Source: Physella acuta (taxonomy: Eukaryota; Mollusca; Gastropoda; Physidae). From it: a stretch of 64,000 bases of DNA. Below are positions 48,028 to 59,532 of the stretch, piece by piece. How positions within the stretch are numbered: the first letter of the stretch is position 1; each line of letters opens with the position of its first letter. The notes below the pieces were generated by a model that was given only the letters and a program-made list of their open reading frames with translations, searched no databases and had not been told where the DNA came from. Made by a program: the position numbers and the translations under genes. The stretch is taken from contig NW_026732665.1 in assembly GCF_028476545.1 (NCBI RefSeq), positions 85,001 to 149,000 on the forward strand, given 5' to 3'.

Positions 48028-48501
48028 GGGTAAAGGAGGGCGTTAAGAGCAGTGAGGTATTAAGCCCCAATTAACACCCGACCCCCACAAAACCCCCAAT
48101 AACACTGCTAATCTACTTCTGAGGTAACAACCACTGCTGTTCTTTGATAACAGAGAAGCAGAGGATTCATTTTATGTAATTTATGACCCACTTGGTCCAA
48201 TAGGGAGAGGATGAGACAGGATTTAATCCCACTGCTCTTTCCTTAAAATTTCTCATCTCCATAAAACCATTTTGTGAACTTTTTTTCGAAATAGACATAA
48301 CTTGGGAAACTTCACTTTGTAATAAACCAAATGAGTTTTTCAAGCCCATTCTTTGTTCCTGTGTTAGAGCATTGGTTGTTGTACATTTTAACACTATTTT
48401 TATAGCTATGGCTAGAATAGTTTTATTTTAATGAATTTTTTTTGCACAGTGATTATTGGTGCCAAAACAAAATGGCCGACATTTGTCCCATTTTACCATG
48501 C
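48028..48501 (+). mobile_element. Left end of the 3.7-kb TIR family, truncated
   Basis: Matches 5818-6290 with few differences, from the TIR start GGGTAAAGGAGGGCGTTAAG. It stops at 48501, where an LTR begins, so the LTR element inserted into it or replaced the rest. Confidence 0.8.
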
Positions 48502-49633
48502 TGTTATGGACCGCTCTCCGACAGCCGCGGAGGAAGCGGACACCCCAGGTTCGTTTGGTATGATACCGATAGAAGTCACTTTAATGGAATCCCAACAACT
48601 TGCCGTGAGCTCGTTAATACTGTCTAGGGGTAAAACACGACAAATCGAAGAGACTCAACAAGACTTAAACTATCAATACCTTTTTAATTTATGTACAAGA
48701 TATGACACTAGGTAAGTTCAAAATGTACAGACTCTAAGAGTACAATAAATAACTCAATAACTCCAACTTACAGTTTGAGAAAATCACAATATGTCACAGC
48801 CGTGGCTTAGTATATTATACACCACTAAAGATCAATACTTAGCACAACTGAATGGCATCATAATTACCACATAAACCAAGAAGAGACGTATTGCCTCTAC
48901 AACAATAGAAATCCAAATAAAGGACAAACTATCACCGAAGTAATCATAAAGGTGCAATAATACACCAGAACAAAATAGTTGAAATACTACAACTTGCCAC
49001 ACAATACCTTATACAAAAGTGTTAATCATGTCACAAAATAACAATACTGAAAAAGTGTCACACATAACCCCCGGCACAACTCTCCTGGTCCAAAGGTCAA
49101 TCTGGCTGCCTTTAGACATCAAAAAACCCGAGATTAAATACAACTCAGATTAAGGGGAAATAACTCAAAAGTCTTACGACTATTGGTTGAGGATCTGTCA
49201 GGGATCCTCACTCGCAAGACCATTGGTTGAGGTTCTGCCAGGGATTAAAAATACAATCACCTGATGTGACAGAGTTCAATTGACCGATTTGTACCGGTGA
49301 ACTCACAATTCTCCCAAGGACAAATACATAACTCAGGAGATTAAACATAAATAAAACAAAACGACCTAAGTAGGTCACATCCCCTCCCTTTTAGAGAGGC
49401 ATTTTTGTTACACAAAAATGGCAATCACTATATTGAACAAATATGACATAAAAAATGTCCAATTATAGTAACTAACAAAATTTCTGTCAAGAAAAAACAT
49501 ACTTAAAATTTAAAGGGAAACAATTCACCTTTTTACAATTTACCAAAGGGGAATAATCCTTCCCAAAATAATAATACATCAAAATTCCTTATGCAAAGGA
49601 TAATAGTAACATATCCATCTGGATATAACAAGT
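48502..49633 (-). mobile_element. LTR plus 3' end of a Gmr1-like element, inverted arm
   Basis: On the minus strand, 49379 down to 48502 reads TGTGACCTACTTAGG ... GGTCCATAACA, 878 bp with TG...CA ends: an LTR. Before it (49633-49380) come a 3' untranslated stretch and a purine tract (AAAAGGGAGGGGA). This arm is the inverted copy of 52672-53000. It abuts the plus-strand 5' leader of the element at 49634, so two element ends lie head to head. The hinge is a near-palindrome (ATATCCATCTGGATAT). Confidence 0.75.
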
Positions 49634-49784
49634 GAGGGCTCGACCGGTATTTTGATTTATGTGCAAGTTTGGCACTGGTTTGAGGTTGTGATCTAGAGTT
49701 TGGTCAGAAGTTCAAATAAGTTGAACTAGTTATTGAGTAGTTGTTTTTGTTATCAGTTGAAGGTAAACATTGTACTTGTTAGCT

Positions 49785-51539
49785 ATGGAGGCTTTGTTGT
49801 TAAGTCCTACTGTGGAAGCAGTTGAGAACTTAAGTAGGAAAAATTTGATAACAGTTGTCAAAGAGTTAAACTTGGAGTATACTGTTACGCAGACCTCTAG
49901 GGTGTTGAAGGACAAAGTTATTGTCTACTTCATTAATGAAGGTATGTTAGATGAGAGTCTCCTTTCTGAAGTTTTGGCACGGGAAGTGAAAATTGTTGAT
50001 AGGGAGTTTGAGGCCAGACTAGAGTTAGAAAGAGAAGTTCAGATGAAGAGGTTGGAGTATGAGTTTGGTATTATTGGCAGTAGTTCGAGGTCAGGAGGTC
50101 CTTCTCAGTTGTCTGTGGCCCAAACATTGGCCCAGTTTTGCAAATTAGTCCCTAAGTTTGATGAGTCAGATCTTGTTGTATTTTTTAATACATTTGAGAA
50201 CATGGCCGAAAGTTGTCAATGGCCTAGTAACGTAGTCACAACGTTACTAAGCACTGTTTTAATTGGTAAGGCTGCCACCACATACCAGGCACTCTCTCGC
50301 GAAGTCCAATCCGATTACAAAAAGGTCAAGGCTGCCATTCTGAAGGCTTACGAAGTAACTCCAGAAGCCTACAGAACTAAGTTCAGAAAAATTATAAAAC
50401 AACAGAACCAAACCTATGTTGAGTTCCTTTTTGAAAAAGAAAAGGTCCTTTCGAGATGGCTCCATTCTGAGAATGTCGACGACTTCGACAAACTCAGAAG
50501 TCTGATACTAAGAGATTTCCTCAACGCAGTACCTGAAGAGATCAGACTACACATCTTGGATAACCGAATAACAGACATCAAAAGGGCAGCAGAATCAGCT
50601 GATACCTACGAGCTGGTGCATAAGAAGTCACAGGGTTCTAGTACCAAATTCAATCCGGTACTCCCTCTCATCAGCAACAATCCCTCTGCTGGCCAGTTGC
50701 TGAGGTCTCGTCAATCACCACAGAAACCTAGAGTCACAGCCAGGCAACGACCGACCTGCCACTATTGTTCCAAGCCTGGGCACATCATCAAGAACTGTTT
50801 CCTGCGACAGCGAGACAACAGAGAGTATATACGAACATCATCTCGTAACGCTCTCCCCCATCAAGCAAGTCCAAAGGTGAACCTCGCCCGTCGTGATGTC
50901 TCTACACCAGCCTGTCCACAGGGAGGTAATGAAGTGCCCACCACTTTCGTCCAGTCATCTTATGACTATCCTCTTCACCAACCGGTTACATCAGCAGCAA
51001 CCAATTGTGAAGAATCGAGAACTGTTGGCTTCACGTCATTCATGACAGATGCTGTCATCAGCAACCCTGGAGACCCAGCATCATCGCGGAACATCGTAGT
51101 CCTAAGAGACACTGGGGCTTCTCAGTCACTTTTGCTGAGAGACTCATTGAACATTGCACCAGAAACCAACACCGGTGATGTCACCATCATCCAAGGAGTG
51201 GGAACTGAACCAACAGTGGTTCCACTACATAAGTTCAACCTGAGACATCAGCTCATCCAAGGAGATGTCATCCTTGGGGTGATCGACTCCATACCTGTCC
51301 CAGGAGTACACTTGCTCCTAGGTAACGACTTAGCGGGAAGCAAAGTCCACCACCAGGAAGTTCAGAACCCGTTCTCTACAGACCCCGACGGTGAAAATGA
51401 ACTGTTCTTTTGGCCGAGAATGCACAGCGATGACACCCGTTATTGCAGACATTGTAAGAACTGTCAGTTGGTTGGGAATCCCAATCAAAATATTCCCAAG
51501 GCCGATGAAACCGATTCCTGTGCTAGACGAAGCATTTAA
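49785..51539 (+). CDS. gag-protease region of Gmr1-like element
   Basis: An open frame of about 585 codons (start at MEALLLSPTVEAV, or five codons earlier). Parts: helical N-terminus with a charged coil (residues about 60-95), gag region related to the SCAN domain (about 110-290; TLAQFCKLVPKFDESD, YVEFLFEKEKVLSRWL), zinc knuckle (CHYCSKPGHIIKNC, about 330), protease-like part (LRDTGASQSLLL, about 450), then an integrase zinc-binding-like end (CRHCKNCQL). Retroelement fossil; no host function is implied. Confidence 0.75.
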   Translation: MEALLLSPTVEAVENLSRKNLITVVKELNLEYTVTQTSRVLKDKVIVYFINEGMLDESLLSEVLAREVKIVDREFEARLELEREVQMKRLEYEFGIIGSSSRSGGPSQLSVAQTLAQFCKLVPKFDESDLVVFFNTFENMAESCQWPSNVVTTLLSTVLIGKAATTYQALSREVQSDYKKVKAAILKAYEVTPEAYRTKFRKIIKQQNQTYVEFLFEKEKVLSRWLHSENVDDFDKLRSLILRDFLNAVPEEIRLHILDNRITDIKRAAESADTYELVHKKSQGSSTKFNPVLPLISNNPSAGQLLRSRQSPQKPRVTARQRPTCHYCSKPGHIIKNCFLRQRDNREYIRTSSRNALPHQASPKVNLARRDVSTPACPQGGNEVPTTFVQSSYDYPLHQPVTSAATNCEESRTVGFTSFMTDAVISNPGDPASSRNIVVLRDTGASQSLLLRDSLNIAPETNTGDVTIIQGVGTEPTVVPLHKFNLRHQLIQGDVILGVIDSIPVPGVHLLLGNDLAGSKVHHQEVQNPFSTDPDGENELFFWPRMHSDDTRYCRHCKNCQLVGNPNQNIPKADETDSCARRSI

Positions 51540-51599
51540 CAAGATTACCAAGGACTGCGTCATCGACTTCCCAGACCGGAGAAAGAAATAACTGGTTTA

Positions 51600-52364
51600 T
51601 CATGTAAACTCACTAACTCTTTCTCCCCAGCTAAGTTTAGGTTACCTTTAAGTATATCTAGTAAATTTGATGATGCTACTCTTAACAAGTTAAAGTCCCC
51701 AAAATTGTTAAATACTAAATTTTTGGCCCATTTAGAAGACCATCTTGTACGTTTATCCTCTGATGAGAATCAGAAATTATCACAGGTAGTTAAAACTTTA
51801 CCCTCCATGCTTAGGGATGGCTGGTTATTATAGACGTTTTTGTAAAAACTTTTCAGCTGTAGCTGAACCACTTACGGCCTTATTGAAAAAGGGTGTTGAG
51901 TTTGAATGGTCAACTAAATGTCATGAAGCTTTTTTGACCATAAAGTCATTTTTATCTAATGCTCCTGTTATGGCTGCACCAGATTTCAGCAAGCCTTTTA
52001 AACTTGCCATTGATGCTAGCAATTTAGCCATTGGCTCAGTCTTATTCCAGGAAGACAACCGAAGGATCGATCATCCAATAGCCTTTTCTCTAGAAAGTTA
52101 AATGAGAATCAAAAGAATTACTCCGCTATTGTAAAGGAAGGTTTAGCTTTGGTTTTGTCCTTACATTTTGAAGTCTATGTCACTTTTTCCATCAATCCAG
52201 TCATGGTATTTTCTGACCATGATCCTCTTAAATTTACCTCTAAGTTAGGACAGAAGAATCACAGAATATTGAGATGGTGTTTATATTTCCAAAATTTTAA
52301 TTTGGTAATTTCCCATATTAAAGGAACGGACAACATTGTAGCTGACTGTTTGTCAGGAATGTAA
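51600..52364 (+). pseudogene. RT connection / RNase H remnant of Gmr1-like element
   Basis: Recognisable stretches are GYYRRFCKNFSAVAEPLTAL, KLAIDASNLAIGSVLFQ and FSDHDPLKF...NIVADCLSGM, the usual Ty3/gypsy RT end and RNase H. Described only as a broken fossil part. Confidence 0.65.
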
Positions 52365-53003
52365 AACAAACTTCTGATGTTCACATTGATCTTGTGAAAT
52401 TTTTTTGGTTAGTTATAACCATTTTGCAAATGTTATGGTTGATTAAACTGTAGCCTAGTGGCTGGAGTTCCAAGCTTTCAATCAGATCAGAATTGAACGG
52501 TTTTTCAAGACTGATTACTTGTTGAAAATGCCTGTTATTTTCAAATGAACCCTAGTTAAAGGTGGTTTTGTATTATGTGTATTAAGTTAGTATTAAATGT
52601 ATGACATTATTTAGTTGATGTTATATTGGGACGTTTAAATAAAGGAATTAAGTTGTAAGTTTCCCACATGTTATATCCAGATGGATATGTTACTATTATC
52701 CTTTGCATAAGGAATTTTGATGTATTATTATTTTGGGAAGGATTATTCCCCTTTGGTAAATTGTAAAAATGTGAATTGTTTCCCTTTAAATTTTAAGGAT
52801 GTTTTTTCTTGACATAGAAATTTTGTTAGTTACTATAATTGGACATTTTTTATGTCAGATTTGTTCAATATAGTAATTGCCATTTTTGTGTAACAAAAAT
52901 GCCTCTCTAAAAGGGAGGGGATGTGACCTACTTAGGTCGTTTTGTTTTATTTATGTTTAATCTCCTGAGTTATGTATTTGTCCTTGGGAGAATTGTGAGT
53001 TTT

Positions 53004-53190
53004 TATAGGATATATATAAAGCTGATTGTATGAGAAGTTAAAGGACATAAAGCTGATTGTATGAGAAGTTATACGATATAATAAAGCTGGTTGGATTAGA
53101 AGAAATAGGATATAAAGTTGGCTGGATGAGAAGTTATAGGACATAAAGCTGGCTGGTTGAGAAGAAATAGGGTATGATGCTGGCTGAGTG
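53004..53190 (+). repeat. 30-33-bp tandem repeat
   Basis: About six imperfect units containing ATAAAGCTG(A/G)(C/T)TG.ATGAGAAG. It begins where the partial LTR similarity ends. Confidence 0.7.
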
Positions 53191-53409
53191 CAGACATAAT
53201 AGATAAGTTATAGTAGAATGACTGGGTTATATTAACTGACAGTTGAAGTCACCTAAGAGATCCAGGATGTTACATAACTTACTTGGATTTTGCAGATAAT
53301 TTTTTAAAAACCTGAGAAACTCGATTTAAGAACTAATCACATCATTCTTCGCAGTGATCTCGTACAAATTGTTTTTGTTGACACAAGTATTAGACATGCC
53401 GACAAGTGG

Positions 53410-54045
53410 TGGCCGGAAAGAACCGCAACGGAAAAAAGCGCAAAATAAAAAGCGCAACGGAAATAAGCGCACACGGAAAAAAGCGCAAATAGAAAAAAGC
53501 GCACACGGAAAAAAGCGCAAAGTGAAAAAAAGCGCACACGGAAAAAAGCGCAAACAGAAAAAAGCGCAAAGAGAAAAAAGCGCACACAGAAAAAAGCGCA
53601 AACGGAAAAAGCGCAAACAGAAAAAAAGCGCAAACGGAAAAAGCGCAAACAGAAAAAAGCGCACACAGAAAAAAGCGCAAACGGAAAAAAGCGCACACAG
53701 AAAAAAGCGCAAACAGAAAAAAGCGCACACAGAAAAAAGCGCAAAGAGAAAAAAGCGCACACAGAAAAAAGCGCAAACGGAAAAAGCGCAAACAGAAAAA
53801 AGCGCACACAGAAAAAAGCGCAAACGGAAAAAAGCGCAAACGGAAAAAAGCGCAAACAGAAAAAAGCGCAAACGGAAAAAAGCGCAAACAGAAAAAAGCG
53901 CAAACGGAAAAAAGCGCAAACAGAAAAAAGCGCACACAGAAAAAAGCGCAAACAGAAAAAAGCGCAAACGGAAAAAAGCGCAAACAGAAAAAAGCGAACA
54001 CAGAAAAAAGCGCTAACGGAAAAAAGCGCAAACAGAAAAATGCGC
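53410..54045 (+). repeat. GCGC minisatellite, about 40 units of 15-17 bp
   Basis: GAAAAAAGCGCA followed by AAC(A/G) or CAC(A/G), with occasional one-base length changes. All overlapping open frames (FALFSVCAFF or KKRKQKKAH types) are translations of this array, not genes. The unit order alternates between A- and C-types irregularly. Confidence 0.92.
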
Positions 54046-55217
54046 AACCATAAAAAACAACAAAAAATGTGCAAAAGAGAAATTTAGCACAAATACCTAT
54101 ATCGACTAGATGACATATTTATACATGACAGTTAGGGCTGCTGTGAGAGTGTCGTGTTTGATCACGTGATTTACTACCATTTAAAGCGTACCACTACCAT
54201 GTTCATTCCCCTCGCCACGATACAGGCGATAATCGCTTTACACAATGCCTATTATTTTCTTGGTCAATAATTATTCAACTACTATTCTCATATAAATAAA
54301 CTTAAAACTATCCTTGATATCGACATTACACGAAGTATCTCTCACATTCTCCCTAGTCCGAACTACCTAGCTTGCATGCTATAACTTCCCGTTTCTATGG
54401 CAAAACTTCACTCTCTTTCATCCGCGTCATCTAACATGCATTCGACATATCTCTCATATCTCTCGCAACAACATTCATTCGCACCAAAATAACAATTATG
54501 TATTTAATATTATTTCACATCATGACGCACTTACCTACCTACCTACCTATCTACCCACCTACACACTTACCCACCTACCCTCCTACACACCTACCTACCC
54601 ACCTACCCACTTACCCACCTACCCACCGAAAAAGGATCGGCGAAGTTCGTTAGTTTCGTAAACTGTACTTTTTTTTTAAATTAAAATTCATTGACATCAT
54701 TGACATATGTTACATATATGTTACATTGTGCGACAATCTTAATTAGTGCGTTGGGCTTGTATGAAAACTCACTTCTTCTTCTTCTTCTTCCTCGTTCTTA
54801 ATTTTTGAATATGGTGGAGGATTCAGACAACAAGTCCAACATCGTGGACAAACCGGACTGTGGTTTCCAGTTTGTCAGGTGTCCCATAAAACTAACTCAA
54901 TTACATGAAATTTATTTTAACGGTAAGCGTCACCCAACTGTTGTGATGTGGGGACAGGTTCGACAATAAACCAACACGAAAGTACGAAGGAGGCATAGAC
55001 TGCCTGTTAGAGAATGTACCCCCTAACTTTCCTAACCCCACCATTTATTATACCCTACCTAACCTCTAAATTTCTTGCGCTATATGTCACTTCCCTCCCA
55101 AACGTTCCTATTCTACAGAATTGTGTGTACTATATATTTACATTCTTTAATCTCAATATAACTAAAATAGACTATTGTTTGAAGGGTAATGAAAACATGT
55201 AAACATACACTTTTACT

Positions 55218-55297
55218 AGTGTCCGCCCCCCCCCCCCGAAAAATGTTGACCCCCCCCCCCTTAGCCCCGGAGAAAAAAGTCTGGAAGAAACACTGCA
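55218..55297. repeat. C-rich short repeat related to 11733-11834
   Basis: TAGTGTCCGCC, two runs of C, then AAAAAAGTCTGGAAGAAACACTG. The same ends as the short hAT-like MITE. Confidence 0.45.
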
Positions 55298-55680
55298 TGT
55301 AGCCTATATAGCAGAAGAGCTATGGTTGTTTATATCATTTTGCATTCGTCCGGTAAACCTTTCAGTAAAAAACCTTTTTATACAGAAACAAAGAGAGATG
55401 AAGTTTTATAATAACATCAGGCTTTGACTAACACCTACTCCAATATCATCTACATTGTTAAACTGATTAACTATGTAATGTAGGGCTCAAAAGGATCAAT
55501 GAACTAACCTTACGCCAAACCAGTTTGAAATTTCGAGTTTTGTAACACTGTTACTAAGCTAGCAAAATGGAAATGTGCATAATCTATATCATCTACACAA
55601 ACAGCCAACCACCTACCTAACTACCCACCCACACATCTACCCACATACCCACCTAACAACCTACCTACCCACCCACTTAC

Positions 55681-55683
<3 letters not shown>

Positions 55684-55754
<71 letters not shown>
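55684..55754. repeat. (AT)n microsatellite in foldback centre
   Basis: About 35 AT units, just before the AGGT-rich right arm of the foldback element. Confidence 0.9.
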
Positions 55755-55757
<3 letters not shown>

Positions 55758-56605
55758 GTAATTAGATAGGTGGGTAGGCATGTAGGCAGGTAGGTAGGTA
55801 GGCAGGCAGGCGGGCAGGTTGGTAGGCAGGTAAGTAGGTAGGTAGGCAGGTAGGTAGGTAGGCAGGCAGTCAGGGAGGGAGGGAGGGTGGTGTTGGGAGG
55901 GAGGGAGGTAGGTAGGTAGGTAGGTAGTTGCGTCATAATGAAATAATGGTAAATAAATCGTTGTTATGATGTGTGTTTTATCAGGTATTTTGGTGCGAAT
56001 GAATGTTGTTGCGAGAAATATGACGAATGCATGTTTAATGACGCGGATGAAAGAGAATAAAGTTTTGCCATAGGAGCGGGTAGTTATAGTATGCAAGCTA
56101 GGTAGTTCGGACTAGGGAGAATATGAGAGATACTTCGTGTAATGTCGATATCAAGGATAGTTTTATGTTTATTTATACAAGAATAGTAGTTGAATAATTA
56201 TTGACCAAGAAAATAATAGGCATTGTGTAAAGCGATTATCGCCTGTAACGTGGTGAGGGGAATGCACATGGTAGTGGTACGCTTTAAATGGTAGTAGATC
56301 ACGTGATCAAACACGACACTCTCACAGTAGCCCTAACAGTCATGTATAAATGTGTCATCTAGTCGATATAGGTATTTGTGCTAAATTTCTCTTTTGCACA
56401 TTTTTCGTTTTTTTTTCTGGTTGCGCTTTTTTCTGTGTGCGCTTTTTTCCGTTAGCGCTTTTTTCTGTGTGCGCTTTTTTCTGTTTGCGCTTTTTTCTTT
56501 TTGCGCTTTTTTCCGTGTGCGCTTTTTTCCGTACGTGCTTATTTCCGTTGCGCATTCTGTTTTGCGCTTTTTTCCGTTGCGCTTCTTTCTGGGAACCCTG
56601 ACAAG

Positions 56606-56701
56606 TATAGGGCTGGTAAGTAGGTCAATAAATAGATCTATGGCTCATGCAGGTTTTATTGAGCTGTAGAACTGGTTGGTGACCTACTTACCAGCCCTAT
56701 A
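56606..56701. other. Perfect 22-bp stem hairpin, 96 nt
   Basis: Bases 56606-56627 (TATAGGGCTGGTAAGTAGG and onward) are the exact complement of 56680-56701, with a 52-nt loop. It could be a tiny MITE, a transcribed hairpin, or debris of the adjacent foldback element. No TA-independent evidence decides. Confidence 0.7.
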
Positions 56702-57692
56702 ATAGCGATCGTCCAGACGTGTACATGTTTCATAACATACCTACAAGACATTTGAAACCTACCCCATACTCCACAGGACGTTACAGAACAAATATGTTCA
56801 TAACCCCCCCCCCCCCCTCCTTGCCTCATCACGAACAAAATGTAAACTCAGTGCTTTGCAATTTATGTGACCATATAAATGAATTACAAGAATCACATTA
56901 TTTTTTAGAAAATCGTCGTTTTTCATCCTAATTATCCAATGATTGTAGATTCATGGGCCTATAGCAGAATTTTCTTTTGGTTTTTTTTTTACAAATAAAA
57001 ACAACAACTAAACTTACTGACAAGTGTTATACAACAGCAGTATTTTAACCATATTCCATATGACACAATATAACATGATGATAAATATAACCCCCTCCCA
57101 CTTTCTCCTTTCATCAAATGTGCACGATCTGAACGCAGAATAAAATATTTTATTAAAATAAGACTGTTTTTTAATTATATTCATTATACAACTGTCTGTT
57201 GATTTAAGCAAAAGAAACAATAACGTACATTAATAATTGTAATGCATTCAATGATAAAAATAGATAATAATAAATGCAATCATTTGTAGTTTAGATATTA
57301 ACGTCAATAAAACATTAAAATTTAATAACTATGAATATAAACATACTTAACTGTATATACAAACATTGTATTCAATAAAAAAACATTGCAACCATCCATT
57401 GTTTGCAGTTGTGTTATCATGTTATAGTGGTGCCTTGAATTCTATAGAACTGTTTTCATCGTTACTATGGACTTATAGTAACTACTTTTACAAATGCTGC
57501 CGAGTGTATGGTTTGTAAGACATGTTCTCTCTCGCTGTTATTCGATATCTCGCTAGCCAGGGAGAGGTGTGAATTTTCGAACTGAATTTTCTCTTGTGAA
57601 AATGGTTACCATTATTAACAAACAAAAAAAAAATGAGGTTATTTGTTTCTAGGTCTCGCCTCAAGATTTTAAAATACCAAGAGTGCATAAAA
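56702..57692. other. No gene seen
   Basis: AT-rich DNA with a C run at 56805-56818. No open frame with protein-like composition and no recognised repeat. Confidence 0.5.
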
Positions 57693-57918
57693 GAAAAAAG
57701 AATTGCGCAAGTGAACGGAAAAAAATATTTAAATAATAGTGCGGAAAACTAGTACTTCATTAATTCATATGCGTTTTTTTAGAAATCGGAAATAGCGTAA
57801 AGTTCTACTTCCGGTCAACGAAAATTACTCAAAATTTGAAAGAAAGCAGAGAATTAGATCTTTTACGTTTAAGTGAAATTTCGTTTCTCTATGTGAAACA
57901 GTACTCAAGTTATGTTTG
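57693..57918 (+). repeat. Family M repeat, internal fragment
   Basis: Matches the middle of the family (AGTACTTCATTAATTCAT, AAATCGGAAATAGCGTAAAG, CAGTACTCAAGTTATG). Both ends are missing; the right side joins the tail of the block B repeat. Confidence 0.7.
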
Positions 57919-58080
57919 CGTTTTTGTTTGTGGTTAGGGTTAATTAAAAAGGTAATATATATATTAAATCCGGGCTATGTAGGGTATATGCTGAACACAA
58001 CACACAAGTCATGGGGGGGGGGGGGGGGGGCGGCGGTAGATGCATGGAAAAAATTCTGGTGCCTGGCCGGCTAGTTTATA

Positions 58081-58170
<90 letters not shown>
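57919..58170 (+). repeat. Tail of block B repeat plus (AT)n
   Basis: GTTTGCGTTTTTGTTTGTGG, GGGTTAATTAAAAA, AATCCGGGCTATGTAGGG and GGCCGGCTAGTTTATA parallel 19840-20035. A run of about 18 G lies at 58014-58031, and (AT)n covers 58086-58169. Confidence 0.65.
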
Positions 58171-58172
<2 letters not shown>

Positions 58173-59366
58173 AGGGGGATTTAGTTGTTCGAGAAAGAGG
58201 GGTCATCTGCGATCGCACTTCAGACACCAAACTGTAAGGGGAGGGTTGTTTTTGTTAACCGATTAAAAGAGAGACATGGTAAGATGGCATTGACCATTAT
58301 TCTCCCAAATCCGTGCACCTTTGCGTGGTGACAAAGGAGTCTAATAGACCTGAGCAAAACTAATTAACATCTAAACAAATACAACATTAATTTTACACTA
58401 AAAATAAAACTTGGTAAACACTCAGTTAATGCATTTATTTAACTTCATCCTACTTCACAAAAAATGTATTTTACAAGCAAAAAACAAAAGGATACAAATA
58501 AGACCTGGCTAGTTTTCATAATTAAGGAAACATCCCTCAAATTCTTAATACATGTAAAAAAAAACTCGCTTACATTTTTAGATACAACCACAATTTTATC
58601 CTTTCAAGAATTTATACGAGTTCCTTACACGACCCAGCTCGTCACACACAAAAGGCAGGGTGATTCCCCAGCCACAAGGTCAACATATCCGTCCTCCAAA
58701 ACAAACATCTGGCCCCAGAGCGAGACATTTGGCCACTGAATCGAGACATCAGGCAACGAGCATAATATCGGGCCACAAGAACGAGACATCAGGCCATGAG
58801 CATAATATCGGGCCACAAGAACGAGACATCAGGCCACGAGCATAATATCGGGCCACTGGAACGAGGCGTCGGGCCGCTGGTGTAAACACCAGGCCATATC
58901 AACAATAACTCAGCTGGGCCACTAAACCAGCCTCTGCGGCCATCATAAGGCCTAGACTGGTCTATAGCCTTAGCTTGGTGTGTAAGAGACAGAGGTCAGA
59001 ACACAGTCCTCTTAAATAGGCTGAATCCAAACAAACTTTTTCCCATACTTTCAGACCACCTGTTTAAGCCGAACTGACCGTCGCGACCTTACGGTCGTAA
59101 ATTTAAGCAGACGACCATTGGGGAGACAGGACATAAAATTGAACACAAAGCATGCACACACCTAGGGTCCGGTCACAGTCCACGACTGTGAACCTCGTAA
59201 ATTATCCGTGACACCGTCACACCCTGCCAGAACCCAGCGCCGTGGGAACCGGGCGGCGTCTTGAGAGAAGGGGAGGACATTACCCCGATCCAGCTACGAC
59301 CAACCACGAATATAACTACACACAAAAAAAGCAACCTGTGACAACTATTCAATAACCAGCCAACAT
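58168..59366 (+). other. Unassigned 1.2-kb segment, LTR-like edges (tentative)
   Basis: It begins TGTTAGGGGGATTTAG after (AT)n and could end at CCAGCCAACA, giving TG...CA edges. The last 80 bp (CCACGAATATAACTACACA ... CCAGCCAACA) recur at 59975-60060. It contains tandem repeats (58700-58870). No coding frame. A solo LTR is one reading, with no target duplication to support it. Confidence 0.25.
58700..58870 (+). repeat. 39-bp tandem repeat
   Basis: About four units of GAACGAGACATCAGGCCACG plus AGCATAATATCGGGCCACAA, each itself two related 20-bp halves. Confidence 0.8.
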
Positions 59367-59389
59367 TAGTATACCAGCCAACATATACA

Positions 59390-59520
59390 CACACATATAT
59401 ATACATATATATATATATACACATATATATACATATATATATATATACACATATATATACATATATATATACACATATATATACATATATATATACACAT
59501 ATATATACATAAATATACAT
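59390..59520. repeat. (ACATAT)n microsatellite
   Basis: Imperfect ACATATATATAC units directly before a right half of the GGCTCCCGACA foldback element. Confidence 0.9.
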
Positions 59521-59532
59521 ATTCCGTACATT

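Larger units (their letters stand above)
49634..53003 (+). mobile_element. Gmr1-like Ty3/gypsy element fossil
   Basis: Plus-strand parts in order: leader, SCAN-related gag with zinc knuckle, aspartic protease (RDTGASQSLLLRD), an integrase zinc-binding stretch (FFWPRMHSDDTRYCRHC), then RT connection and RNase H (GYYRRFCKNFSAVAEPL, LAIDASNLAIGSVL), purine tract, and the start of an LTR at 52922 (TGTGACCTACTTAGG). Integrase lying ahead of RT/RNase H is the known trait of Gmr1-type Ty3/gypsy elements. The copy is broken (several breaks) and its right LTR is recognisable for only about 80 bp before 30-bp repeats. The age is uncertain. Confidence 0.72.
53402..56600. mobile_element. 3.2-kb foldback element, AAAGCGCA family
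   Basis: The outer left arm (53410-54045) is a 15-17-bp minisatellite of about 40 units (GAAAAAAGCGCAAAC / CACAC). The outer right arm (56408-56590) is the same, inverted and shorter. Inside each lies a unique 450-bp inverted segment (54060-54515 against 55965-56395, with TGATCACGTGAT-type sequence), then an (ACCT)n/(AGGT)n tract (54528-54625 and 55756-55935). The centre (54640-55680) is AT-rich with C runs and (AT)n. GACAAGT flanks both sides (53400-53406, 56600-56605 region), a possible target duplication. The right tip reads CAGGGTTCCCAGAAAG on the minus strand, hAT-like. No transposase frame. Confidence 0.78.

Noticed and set aside
53326-54074. Long overlapping open frames rich in FALFSVCAFF or KKRKQKKAH
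   Set aside because: They are translations of the GCGC minisatellite and exist in several frames on both strands.
55575-56096. Frames rich in PTYLPTYLP
   Set aside because: Translations of the AGGT/ACCT tract in a foldback arm.
58168-59366. A solo LTR
   Set aside because: Only TG...CA-like edges; no partner copy, target duplication or primer site in the window. Kept as a tentative segment only.
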